Below are positions 48,933 to 57,080 of a stretch of 64,000 bases of DNA, piece by piece. The translations under genes were made by a program, and so were the position numbers. A model generated the notes under the pieces. The model was given only the letters and a program-made list of their open reading frames with translations. It made no database searches and was not told where the DNA came from. This stretch comes from Luteolibacter sp. Y139. Lineage in GTDB: Bacteria > Verrucomicrobiota > Verrucomicrobiia > Verrucomicrobiales > Akkermansiaceae. The stretch lies in the NCBI RefSeq assembly GCF_038066715.1, contig NZ_JBBUKT010000004.1, forward strand, positions 372,001 to 436,000. Direction: 5' to 3'. Numbering within the stretch: the stretch's first letter is position 1; each line of letters begins with the position of its first letter.

Positions 48933-51900
48933 ATGATGCTTGGTCGAATGTCCGCTGAAACCCAAGTCCGGCGCGTGAGATCCGGTTGGCTCGCTTTGCT
49001 TGCTGGCTGTGGCTTGCTCGCGATCGCGTCGCCGCTGTGTGCGCAGATGCACATGGAGAATCTGAATCGCGGGGTGGTGGCGATTCGGACGAGTTCGACG
49101 CAGGCGTATGTGGGATGGCGGTTCCTGGGGCTGGATCCGGATACGACGACGTTTCATGTCTTCCGGTCGATCGGTGGCGCGGCGGTGGTTCAGCTGACGA
49201 CGACGCCGATCAGCAACACGACGGATTATCGGGACACGCCGGGGAGCAGTGCCTTTGGCAGCACGATTTCCTACTACGTGCGGCCGGTGGTGGATGGGGT
49301 GATGGGGGCGCCATCGGAGTCCTTCACCTTGCCGGCTGGAGTGGCGGTGCAGCCTTATCTGAGCGTTCCGCTGGATCCGCCTGCAGGTGGGACGACGCCG
49401 TCGGGGGAGGCCTACACTTACTCGGCGAATGACGCTGCGCCTGCGGATCTGGATGGCGACGGGGATCTGGATATCGTGCTGAAGTGGGACCCCTCGAACT
49501 CGAAGGACAATTCGCAGGGTGGCTATACGGGGGAGGTTTATCTGGATGGCATTCGCCTAGATGGGACGCGGCTGTGGCGCATCAATCTGGGGAAGAACAT
49601 TCGTGCGGGGGCTCACTACACGCAGTTCATCGCGTATGATCTGGATAGTGACGGTCGTGCGGAGGTGGCGATGAAGACGGCGCCGGGTAGCATCGACGGG
49701 CTGGGGAACAATATCCTGCTGGCCGGGGATAGTGCGACGGTGGACTACCGGAACTCCAGTGGGTATGTGCTCAGCGGGCCGGAGTATCTGACGATCTTCG
49801 ACGGTCTAACAGGCAAGGCGCTTGCGACGACGAATTTCACGCCGGGGCGCGGGACGGTTTCGGATTGGGGGGATAGCTATGGCAACCGGGTGGATCGTTT
49901 CCTGGCGGGCGTGGCCTACCTCGATGGCTCGCGGCCGACGCTGCTGATGTGCCGCGGCTACTACACGCAGACGCATATTGCGGCGTGGGATTGGCGGGAC
50001 CGGCAGCTGACGAAGCGCTGGCAATTTGATGCTCCGAATGGGACGGCCTATGCGGGTCAGGGGAATCACCAGCTGTCCGTGGCGGATGTGGATGGCGATG
50101 GGAAGCAGGAGATCATTTATGGCTCGATGGCGGTGAATGACGATGGCACCGGGCTGTATTCGACGGGGCTGGGGCATGGAGACACGCTGCACGTTTCCGA
50201 CTTCGATCCGAACCGGCCGGGGCTGGAAGTGTTCGCGGTCCATGAGGACATGGGGAGCAGTGGAAACCGCGGCTCTTCGTTTCGTGATGCGGCCACTGGT
50301 GCAATCATCTATTCCACGCCAGCGACGGCGGATACGGGACGCGGGGTGATCATGGACATCGATCCGGCTTCGCCGGGGGCGGAGTCGTGGAACAGCAGCG
50401 ATGGGAACATTTACTCGACGACGGGTGCGATCCTCGGCGCGAAGCCGGGGAACATGCACCAGAACTTCGGCATCTGGTGGGATGCGGATGTGTTGCGCGA
50501 GACGTTGGATGGGACGGTGATTTCGGACATCAACACGACGACCTATGGTCGCTCGAATGTGCTGCAGGCGTGGGAGTATGGCGCGACGGATAACAATGGA
50601 ACGAAGGCGAATCCGTGCTTGTCCGGTGACTTCCTCGGCGATTGGCGGGAGGAGTTGATCTGCCGGAAGAGCGATAGCTCGGCGCTGCTGCTTTTCACTC
50701 CGACGAGTTCGTCGAGTCGGCGGCTGCGAACGTTTCTGCATGATCCCCAGTATCGGGTGGCGCTGGCGTGGCAAAACGTGGGCTACAACCAGCCGCCGTA
50801 TCCTTCTTTCTTTGTCGGGCAGGACATGGCGACGCCGCCGATGCCGAATATCACGACGGCGTCGATCTCACTGCCACGCTTGCCGGGGGATGTGGTGTGG
50901 ACGGGGTCGGTATCGCAGACTTGGGATGCGAGTGCGGTGAATTTCAGGGTGGTTTCGGATGCGTCGCAGGTGCCGTTCATTGCGGGAGATGCGGTGCGAT
51001 TTGACGATACGTCGGCGCTGGGGATCATCACGATTGGTGCGGCGCTGAGTCCGGGATCGGTGGTGGCGGATCATGTTAATGCGCTCGCTCTAACAGGAGC
51101 GGGGTCGCTTGCGGGAACGGGCACGGTGGAGAAGCGGGGGACGGGGACGCTCACGCTTTCGACGGCTAACAGCTACTCGGGTGGGACGTTGCTGAAGGCG
51201 GGCACGATTTCGCTGAGCAATGCGAATGCGCTGGGCACGGGGACCGTTACGCTACGTGGTGGGACGCTGGCGACGGGGGCGCTGACGGTGCCGAATAGCA
51301 TCGCGGTGGAAAGCGACGCGGTGATTTCGGGAGGGAACTCCGGTGGGAGCCATGGGGTGAAGGCGATCTCGGGGAGTGGCACGCTGACGCTAGCGGCGAC
51401 GAGTGTCTTCGACCTGGAGGGCGCGCTGACGGGTTTCGCGGGGAAGTTCAGTTTCGGTGGCAGTGGGTCGTTCCGGTTCTTTGGTTCAGGCGGTTCTGCC
51501 GCGGCGGATTTCGATCTGGGGACGCGCAGCTTGAATGCGCGCTCGGGGTCGGCGTTTGCGCTGGGGTCGTTGACAGGGCAGGCGGGGGCGGTGCTCTCGG
51601 GTGCCTCCGGAGGCGGGAACAATGTGGCGGTGACCTATACGATCGGTGGCAATCATCACGACACGGTCTTCGATGGTGTGGTTTCGAATGGGAATAGCAC
51701 CACCGCTGTCACGAAGGCGGGCAATGGGCGGCTCGTGATGGGCGGGGCGAATGGCTACACCGGGGTGACGCAGGTGCAGGTGGGATCGATGGTGGTGAAT
51801 GGATCGCTGGCGAATAGCGCGGTATCGGTTTCGAGTGGGGCGACGCTTGCGGGGACGGGATCGCTCGGAGGGACGCTGACGTTGGCGGCGAATGCGAAGC

Positions 51901-52538
51901 TCGGGATTGCGGTGACGCCGGCATTGACGCGCGGGCTGACGGTGGCGGGGAATGTGACGTTGTCGGGGCCGGTGACCGTGGTGGCGGAGGAGCTGGGAGC
52001 GACGCTGGTTGCGGGGACTTATCCCTTGTTGCAGTATTCGGGGAGCTTGAGCGGGACGCCGCAACTGACGTGGTCGGGGCCGGTGGGATCGAGTTTGGAG
52101 GCGAGCTTCGCGGTGCAGGCGGGACGCATTGATCTCATTCTAACAGAGCCGCAGTCGGCTTTCGAGATGTGGGCGGCGCAGCGCTTCGGAGTGAATGCGC
52201 CGCCGACTTCGGCGGGGCCATTGGCGGATCCGGATGGGAACGGGGTGTCGAACCTGATGGAGTACGCGCTGGGCGGAACTTCCGGGCAGGCGTTTGCGTT
52301 GAGTCTGCTTCCGCAGGCGCAGCTTTCGGGGGGACGGATGGGCTTGAGCTTCCAGCGGATTGCGGATCCGACGCTGACTTACTCGGTGGAGGCGGGGGAT
52401 TCGCTGGGGGCGATGGTTTCGATCTGGAGCAGCACGGGCGCGGCGAACGCGGCCGGGCTGGTGGTGGTTCAGGATGTGCTGGAAGCGGTTGGGCGGGCGA
52501 AGCGGTTCATGCGGTTGCGCGTGAGTGAGGACGAGTGA
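48933..52538 (+). CDS. Secreted rhamnogalacturonan lyase (PL11 type) with C-terminal beta-strand repeats
   Basis: A 1201-residue protein. Starts at 48933 or 48948 both lead to a signal peptide (RSGWLALLAGCGLLAIASPL, cleavage near CAQ). Residues about 38-650 match the PL11 eight-bladed propeller: NLNRGVVAIRTSSTQAYVGW, then Ca-binding AAPADLDGDGDLDIVLKWDP, AYDLDSDGRAEVAMKTAPGS, VADVDGDGKQEIIYGS and LSGDFLGDWREELICR. PL11 enzymes cleave the rhamnosyl-galacturonic backbone of rhamnogalacturonan I. From about 650 to 1080 come autotransporter-associated beta-strand repeats (GTGTLTLSTANSYSGGTLLK, GNGRLVMGGANGYTGVTQVQ). The end has WAAQRFGVNAPP, LADPDGNGVSNLMEYALGG and RFMRLRVSEDE, the shared terminal module. 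The lyase-repeat fusion is notable. Confidence 0.9.
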   Translation: MMLGRMSAETQVRRVRSGWLALLAGCGLLAIASPLCAQMHMENLNRGVVAIRTSSTQAYVGWRFLGLDPDTTTFHVFRSIGGAAVVQLTTTPISNTTDYRDTPGSSAFGSTISYYVRPVVDGVMGAPSESFTLPAGVAVQPYLSVPLDPPAGGTTPSGEAYTYSANDAAPADLDGDGDLDIVLKWDPSNSKDNSQGGYTGEVYLDGIRLDGTRLWRINLGKNIRAGAHYTQFIAYDLDSDGRAEVAMKTAPGSIDGLGNNILLAGDSATVDYRNSSGYVLSGPEYLTIFDGLTGKALATTNFTPGRGTVSDWGDSYGNRVDRFLAGVAYLDGSRPTLLMCRGYYTQTHIAAWDWRDRQLTKRWQFDAPNGTAYAGQGNHQLSVADVDGDGKQEIIYGSMAVNDDGTGLYSTGLGHGDTLHVSDFDPNRPGLEVFAVHEDMGSSGNRGSSFRDAATGAIIYSTPATADTGRGVIMDIDPASPGAESWNSSDGNIYSTTGAILGAKPGNMHQNFGIWWDADVLRETLDGTVISDINTTTYGRSNVLQAWEYGATDNNGTKANPCLSGDFLGDWREELICRKSDSSALLLFTPTSSSSRRLRTFLHDPQYRVALAWQNVGYNQPPYPSFFVGQDMATPPMPNITTASISLPRLPGDVVWTGSVSQTWDASAVNFRVVSDASQVPFIAGDAVRFDDTSALGIITIGAALSPGSVVADHVNALALTGAGSLAGTGTVEKRGTGTLTLSTANSYSGGTLLKAGTISLSNANALGTGTVTLRGGTLATGALTVPNSIAVESDAVISGGNSGGSHGVKAISGSGTLTLAATSVFDLEGALTGFAGKFSFGGSGSFRFFGSGGSAAADFDLGTRSLNARSGSAFALGSLTGQAGAVLSGASGGGNNVAVTYTIGGNHHDTVFDGVVSNGNSTTAVTKAGNGRLVMGGANGYTGVTQVQVGSMVVNGSLANSAVSVSSGATLAGTGSLGGTLTLAANAKLGIAVTPALTRGLTVAGNVTLSGPVTVVAEELGATLVAGTYPLLQYSGSLSGTPQLTWSGPVGSSLEASFAVQAGRIDLILTEPQSAFEMWAAQRFGVNAPPTSAGPLADPDGNGVSNLMEYALGGTSGQAFALSLLPQAQLSGGRMGLSFQRIADPTLTYSVEAGDSLGAMVSIWSSTGAANAAGLVVVQDVLEAVGRAKRFMRLRVSEDE

Positions 52539-52584
52539 GATTTCGGTGTGGAAATTTCCGTGGGAATCACCATGGCGGAGGACG

Positions 52585-53079
52585 ATGGTTTTGAGGCAGG
52601 CTTGTGCCGTGATTGAATGTCTTCCGCGTGGGATCTGCTCTTGGAACTACGAATTGAGCTGCGCCGGTCACGGGGCCCAGACGGAGCTGCGGTGGATGGG
52701 TGAGCAGGGGAGCCTGTGGGTGGATGGCGAGTCCTTCAATGTGGTGAAGGAGGGGCTTTGGAGCGGGCGCTGGCGACTTGAGGGAAATGCGGGGACGCTG
52801 TTTGTCGCGCAGAAGGTATCGGCGTTCCGGAGGACCTTTGAGATCGATGGTCGTGGAGGGCAGGCGGTGCTGAGGGCGGAGTCGGCTTTCGGGCGATCGA
52901 TGTTGCTGGAGGGTGAGCGGGTGAACGTGGCGATCCGGCCGGCGCATGTGTTCACGCGGCGGGCGTCCATCCAAGGAGAGGTGGGGGATTTTCGGTTGGT
53001 GGCGTTTGGGTTCTGGCTGACGGCGCTGCTGTGGCGGCGGGCGGCTTCGAATAATAATTCGGGTGGTGGTGGGTCGTGA
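52585..53079 (+). CDS. Hypothetical protein (164 aa), possibly beta-barrel with hydrophobic end
   Basis: The ATG at 52585 is preceded by GGAGG four bases upstream and is preferred to an in-frame ATG at 52525, which would overlap the lyase gene. The sequence has SWNYELSCAGHGAQTELRWM, EGLWSGRWRLEG, KVSAFRRTFEIDGRGGQAV, AESAFGRSMLLEG and FTRRASIQGEVGDFRLVAFG, then FWLTALLWRRAASNN and a Gly-rich end. The alternating strands with FRRTFEI recall a tubby/LURP-like fold, but I am not sure. The C-terminal FWLTALLWRR segment may associate with the membrane. It lies between the lyase and the GH43-like gene, so it may be part of that locus. Confidence 0.55.
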   Translation: MVLRQACAVIECLPRGICSWNYELSCAGHGAQTELRWMGEQGSLWVDGESFNVVKEGLWSGRWRLEGNAGTLFVAQKVSAFRRTFEIDGRGGQAVLRAESAFGRSMLLEGERVNVAIRPAHVFTRRASIQGEVGDFRLVAFGFWLTALLWRRAASNNNSGGGGS

Positions 53080-53220
53080 GGTTCAACTCGAGGCCGTCCC
53101 CAGCCGGACCTTTCGGAGAAAGGTCCCTGCCTTTGAAGGTTCCTGCCATGGATGCTCTCCATGGAAAGCGGCTTTGGCATCGCGTGGTGCGCCGGGGAGG
53201 ATGCATGGATCTCTTTGACG

Positions 53221-54300
53221 ATGATCCGGCCTGGTGAACTTTGGAATGATGGGAATGGCGTGCCGATCAATGCGCATGGGGGTGGGGTGTTGTTTCATGA
53301 GGGGACGTATTGGTGGTTCGGGGAGCACAAGATCGGAGGCGAGGAGGGGAATCGGGCGCATGTGGGGGTACATGTTTATGCGTCGGAGAATCTAACGGAT
53401 TGGCGGGATGAGGGGATCGCGCTGGCGGTGGATGATGCGCCGGGGAGTGAGATTCCGAGCGGGTGTATCCTGGAGCGGCCGAAGGTGATTTTTAACGCGC
53501 GGACGGGGAAGTTCGTGATGTGGTTTCACCTGGAGCCGAAGGGTGGCGGGTATGGTGGGGCGCGGAGCGGGGTGGCGGTCGCGGATGCGGTGGCGGGGCC
53601 GTATCGGTTTCTGCATAGCTTGCGGCCGAATGCGGGGGTGTGGCCGGAGAATGTGGCGGAGGAGTGGAAGCGGACTCTAACAGAGCGTGAGGAGCAGGAG
53701 CTGGCGGCGCTGGGTTTGGGTGGGGCTCCGTTTCCGTGGTATCCGCGGGAGGTGGTGTTTCGGCGCGACTTTGAGGGCGGGCAGATGGCGCGGGATATGA
53801 CCTTGTTCGTGGATGACGATGGGTGTGCGTATCAGGTCTATGCTTCGGAGAACAACGGGACGCTGCATGTGTCGCTGCTGGATGAGACTTTCACGAAGCC
53901 GGCGGGGCGCTATGTGCGGATCTTTCCGGGGAGGTTTCATGAGGCTCCGGCGGTGATGAAGTGGGGCGGGAGGTATTGGCTGTTCACGTCGGATTGCACG
54001 GGTTGGGCGCCGAATACGGCGCGGCTGAGTTCGGCGGCGTCGATGTGGGGGCCGTGGGAGGAGCATGGCAATCCGTGTCTGGGCAGCGGGGCGCAGATCG
54101 CGAATAGCTTTGAGTCGCAGCCGACGTTTGTCCTGCCGGTGGTGGGGAAGCGGGATGCGTTTGTTTATATGGCGGATCGGTGGCGGCCGGGGAATGCGAT
54201 CGATGGGAGGTATGTGTGGTTGCCGGTGGTGTTCCGACATGGGCTGCCGGTGGTGGAGTGGAGAGGTGCTTGGGAGGTGGAGGGTGAGTGGGACGTGTGA
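53221..54300 (+). CDS. Glycoside hydrolase family 43-like enzyme
   Basis: The ATG at 53221 gives 359 residues (MIRPGELWNDGNGVPINAHG); longer starts exist upstream but add unfamiliar sequence. The five-bladed propeller pattern of GH43 is visible: GGGVLFHEGTYWWFGEHK with the likely catalytic Asp just before it (DGNGVPINAHG), ILERPKVIFNARTGKFVMWF, ARDMTLFVDDDGCAYQVYAS, and FHEAPAVMKWGGRYWLFTSD with the probable acid Glu. Blades of this kind occur in galactan-active GH43 subfamilies. No signal peptide is seen, so it could be cytoplasmic. Position after the PL11 lyase suggests it trims rhamnogalacturonan side chains or oligosaccharides. Confidence 0.8.
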   Translation: MIRPGELWNDGNGVPINAHGGGVLFHEGTYWWFGEHKIGGEEGNRAHVGVHVYASENLTDWRDEGIALAVDDAPGSEIPSGCILERPKVIFNARTGKFVMWFHLEPKGGGYGGARSGVAVADAVAGPYRFLHSLRPNAGVWPENVAEEWKRTLTEREEQELAALGLGGAPFPWYPREVVFRRDFEGGQMARDMTLFVDDDGCAYQVYASENNGTLHVSLLDETFTKPAGRYVRIFPGRFHEAPAVMKWGGRYWLFTSDCTGWAPNTARLSSAASMWGPWEEHGNPCLGSGAQIANSFESQPTFVLPVVGKRDAFVYMADRWRPGNAIDGRYVWLPVVFRHGLPVVEWRGAWEVEGEWDV

Positions 54301-54390
54301 GAGGATTTAACCGCGGAGGCACAGAGGTCGCGGAGGAACGCGGAGAGGAGATTTTTAACCGCGGATTTCGCGGATGGCGCGGATGCGATT
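54301..54390. repeat. Intergenic AACCGCG repeats, two copies
   Basis: Directly after the GH43-like stop. Copy a is taaccgcggaggcacagagg near 54308 and copy b is taaccgcggatttcgcggat near 54356, each carrying further gcgga units. The same family appears at 55407-55621. No gene is present. Confidence 0.75.
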
Positions 54391-54446
54391 GAGGGGTGAG
54401 TTGGTGGCGCGCGGAGCGGTCCTGTGAGCAGGCAGTTCGGTGCTTC

Positions 54447-54494
54447 CGCATTGTAACCAATGCGCCTACGAAGATGAAGGGACGGCTCCGCCGT
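54447..54494. other. Two short hairpins upstream of the EI24 gene
   Basis: A perfect 7-bp stem cgcattg/caatgcg with loop taac (54447-54464), then acggc-tcc-gccgt (54482-54494). The TAAC loop also occurs in the hairpin of the 21323 repeat. These may belong to the same repeat class or lie in the leader of the next gene; no U-run follows immediately. Confidence 0.45.
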
Positions 54495-54556
54495 TTGAGA
54501 AGGCGGGCGTTTTTATACTTCAATCGTCCGGCGGGTGGTTGGAGGATGGGAGATCG

Positions 54557-55339
54557 ATGGCTTCCCCTCCCTCATCGCTCATGTCTGGGCCTCCGCGACC
54601 TTCTCCGCTTTCTTTCGTGCACGGTGTTCGTTCAGTGCCGGCGGCGCTGGGGATTTTGCGGCGGCGGCCGGGGATCTTGTTGTGGCTGGTGCCGCCGTTG
54701 GTGATCACGCTGGTGCTGGATGCGCTGGCGTTCTGGTTTGCCTTTGGCGCGGTGAGGGAGCTGATCGTGGGGTGGATGCCGAAGGGGGACTATAGCGGCT
54801 GGCTGATCACGGGGCTGGAGGCGTTCGCGGGCTTGGCGCTGCTGTTCCTGTTGGGGTGGACGTTTGCGTGGGTGTTCCTGCTGCTGTCGAATCCGTTTCA
54901 GGATTACATTTCCGCTGCGGTGGAGAGGGACCGGGGGAAGTATGCGCCGGAGCCGGCGGGGTTTCGCGGCTTCTTGAAGGGAACGGCGCTGAGTGCGGTG
55001 CAGTCGGTGATCCTGCTGGGGCTGACGCTGCCGGTGTTGGTGGTCGGCTTCGTGCCGGTGGTGGGGCCGGTGTTTGTTTTCGTGTGGAGTGCCTTTGTGA
55101 TGGGCTTCTCGTTCTTCACGATTCCGGCGGGGAGGAGTGCGCGGCGGCTATCCGATCGGATCGCGCTGGCGCGGAGTCATCCGAAGGGGATGATTGGCTT
55201 GGGGGCGGTGGTGGCTGCGGCGGCGCTGGTGCCGTTTTTGAATGTGGTGTTCCTGCCGGTGTTTATCGTGGCGGGGACGTTGCTATATTTGGAGGCGCAC
55301 GATGTGGAGACGGGCGAGGCGAGGTTGCCGGAGGGGTGA
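54557..55339 (+). CDS. EI24/CysZ-like integral membrane protein
   Basis: The ATG at 54557 is preceded by GGGAG and gives 260 residues; an open frame upstream (54440) lies over hairpins and is not used. The sequence has LSFVHGVRSVPAALGILRRR followed by a long helix, LALLFLLGWTFAWVFLLLSN, PFQDYISAAVERDRGK, the loop GFRGFLKGTALSAVQSVILL and paired helices around FVPVVGPVFVFVWSAFVMGF. The pattern NPFxDxIxxxVE and a later FFTIPAGRSARRL is typical of the EI24/CysZ family, some members of which import sulfate. Six helices are likely. The role here is uncertain. Repeats follow two bases after the stop. Confidence 0.8.
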   Translation: MASPPSSLMSGPPRPSPLSFVHGVRSVPAALGILRRRPGILLWLVPPLVITLVLDALAFWFAFGAVRELIVGWMPKGDYSGWLITGLEAFAGLALLFLLGWTFAWVFLLLSNPFQDYISAAVERDRGKYAPEPAGFRGFLKGTALSAVQSVILLGLTLPVLVVGFVPVVGPVFVFVWSAFVMGFSFFTIPAGRSARRLSDRIALARSHPKGMIGLGAVVAAAALVPFLNVVFLPVFIVAGTLLYLEAHDVETGEARLPEG

Positions 55340-55340
55340 G

Positions 55341-55390
55341 GCGGAAGTGCCGAGTGATCAGTGATCGGTGATCAGTGGAAAGGCACGGGG
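55341..55390. repeat. Intergenic repeat, GATCAGTGATCGGTGATCAGTG unit
   Basis: Begins two bases after the EI24 stop. It has aagtgccgagtgatcagtga followed by tcggtgatcagtgg and aaaggcacgg. The 8-mer gtgatcag recurs, and the same block is present at 18107 and, less exactly, at 61714. It contains only the 3' portion of the composite repeat, without the hairpin part. Confidence 0.75.
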
Positions 55391-55399
55391 CTGGTGGAG

Positions 55400-55621
55400 G
55401 ATTTGACCGCGGATTTCACGGATGGCGCGGATGAAGAAGGATCTGGCTGGATGGGTTTTTAACCGCGAATGGACGCCAATAGGCGCGAATGAAAGCCAGC
55501 TCTTTGATCACTTCCGGCATCTCATTTAACCGCGAAAGAACGCGAAAATGCGCGAAATCTAAAGGCAGGAAGAAGAGTCTATTCTAACAGATTTCGCGCT
55601 GTTTCGCGTGATTTCGCGGTT
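55400..55621. repeat. AACCGCG repeats with a 31-bp inverted repeat between convergent genes
   Basis: Copies begin near 55407 (accgcggatttcacggat), 55459 (taaccgcgaatggacgcc) and 55528. The copy at 55528-55558 and an inverted copy at 55591-55621 match at 27 of 31 positions and can form a long hairpin with a 32-base loop that includes CTAACA. The EI24 gene ends upstream on the plus strand and the YpfJ gene ends downstream on the minus strand. A bidirectional terminator role is possible. Confidence 0.75.
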
Positions 55622-55724
55622 GGATTCTTTTGCCGCTTGGCGTGAACGATTGCACTCCCACGGAAGATGCCTGGTAATCGGCGCCTTGCTTTGACCGGCC
55701 GGTCTCGGCACGGGACGGCGAGGC

Positions 55725-56621
55725 TTACAGATCCTTATAGGGCATGGAGAAGGTGTCGCCGTCTTCGATCTTGCCGCTGAGGAGTCCTTTCTGGAACCAG
55801 CGGGTGCGTTGCTCGGAGGTGCCGTGGGTGAAGGAGTGGGGGACGACGCGGCCTTGCATCTTTTTCTGGATGGCGTCGTCGCCGATGGCGTTGGCGGCGC
55901 GCATGGCTTCCTCGATGTCGCTGCGATCGAGCTTGAGGGTTTGCTGCGAGTGATTCGCCCAGACGCCGGCGAGGTAGTCAGCCTGGAGTTCGAGGCGAAC
56001 GGAGTATTCGTTGTAATCGGGACGGCCGCGCATCGCGGCGACCTTGTCGGAGATGCCGAGGAGGTTCTGGACGTGATGACCCACCTCGTGGGCGACGACG
56101 TAGGCCTGGGCGAAGTCTCCGGGTGAGTGGAAGGTCTGCTCCAGTTCATCGTAGAAGCTCAGGTCGATGTAGACGTCGCGGTCACCGGGGCAATAGAAGG
56201 GGCCCATTGCCGCCTCGCCGGTGCCGCAGGCGGTTTGGGTGCGCCCGCGGTAAACCTGCAGCTTCGGTTGCTCGTATTTCTTGCCGATCCTTGCGAACTC
56301 CTTGGTCCAGACGTCTTCGGTGCTCGCGAGCACCACCTTGACGAAGTGGAAGCGCTCCTCATCCTCCTTGCTCACCTGGGTCGTCTGTGCCGGGCCGATG
56401 GATCCGCCGCCGAGCAGGGTGCTCAGATCGATGATGTGGCACTGGACCAGGATGAAGGCCACGACGATCCCCGCGATGATGCCCTTGATGCCGAAGGTCC
56501 GGCCGATGAACGAGAGCAGGCTGATTGCGGCGCCGCTTCCGCCGATGCCGCCGCCGCCCCCGGAGGTCCTGCCCCGTGCGTCGTCCACGTTGTCACTCTC
56601 CCGGTTTCCTTTCCATTCCAT
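55725..56621 (-). CDS. ypfJ: YpfJ-type neutral zinc metallopeptidase
   Basis: A 298-residue membrane-anchored protein. The N-terminus is Gly-rich (TSGGGGGIGGSGAA), then one helix at about residues 46-65 (GIKGIIAGIVVAFILVQC). The zinc motif is VVAHEVGHHVQNLLGI with HEVGHH at 178-183, and the third ligand is likely in LELQADYLAGVWANH. Family blocks RTQTACGTGEAAMGPFYCPG and GDTFSMPYKDL are also present. The biological substrate of YpfJ proteins is unknown. The gene is transcribed alone on the minus strand. Confidence 0.93.
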   Translation of the reverse strand: MEWKGNRESDNVDDARGRTSGGGGGIGGSGAAISLLSFIGRTFGIKGIIAGIVVAFILVQCHIIDLSTLLGGGSIGPAQTTQVSKEDEERFHFVKVVLASTEDVWTKEFARIGKKYEQPKLQVYRGRTQTACGTGEAAMGPFYCPGDRDVYIDLSFYDELEQTFHSPGDFAQAYVVAHEVGHHVQNLLGISDKVAAMRGRPDYNEYSVRLELQADYLAGVWANHSQQTLKLDRSDIEEAMRAANAIGDDAIQKKMQGRVVPHSFTHGTSEQRTRWFQKGLLSGKIEDGDTFSMPYKDL

Positions 56622-57080
56622 GGTCGTAGGTGGTTTGTTTGCGGCTAACGGTCCGATACTGGACCCGGCACGGTCGCTAGGTCGATATCTTGGTATCTGA
56701 AGATTTTCGCGGAGATCTCTTGGTAGGGACTAATGCCATTCAGGCCTTTTTCTAGGAAAAAACAAGTGCGCGAGGATCTGCTCTCTTGAGGGAGGCTTGT
56801 GCGCGGGGTTTTTCGATCTAATTGAGTCCGAGAGGAATTCTCCGAAGGGTCAATTGGGGAGCCGTGCTGGCAAAAGCGTTGGCGCCGTTCAGGCTTCTGC
56901 CGGTGTGGATGCAGAAGGCAATCAAGCGCATCCAGATCGGGTGTTTTGAAGCGATATGCTTCCCACGGCTTTTTACGGGAGAATTCTCCTTTTCTGCGAT
57001 TGCTAATTACCATAGCTGGAGCCCCAATCTTCGCTCGCTGGCACTATATCCTCCTGATGCATTTTTTGCCAAATGATCCG
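56622..57080. other. Intergenic region at the edge of a lower-GC segment
   Basis: A gap of 459 bases with no gene I can support; short frames on both strands lack conserved motifs. Base composition falls as the next cassette begins. An imperfect A/T palindrome (tttttctaggaaaaaa, 56747-56762) and several T-runs are present. It must hold the promoter of the patatin gene and of ypfJ, but no box is clear. No tRNA or direct repeat marking an integration site was seen. Confidence 0.5.
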
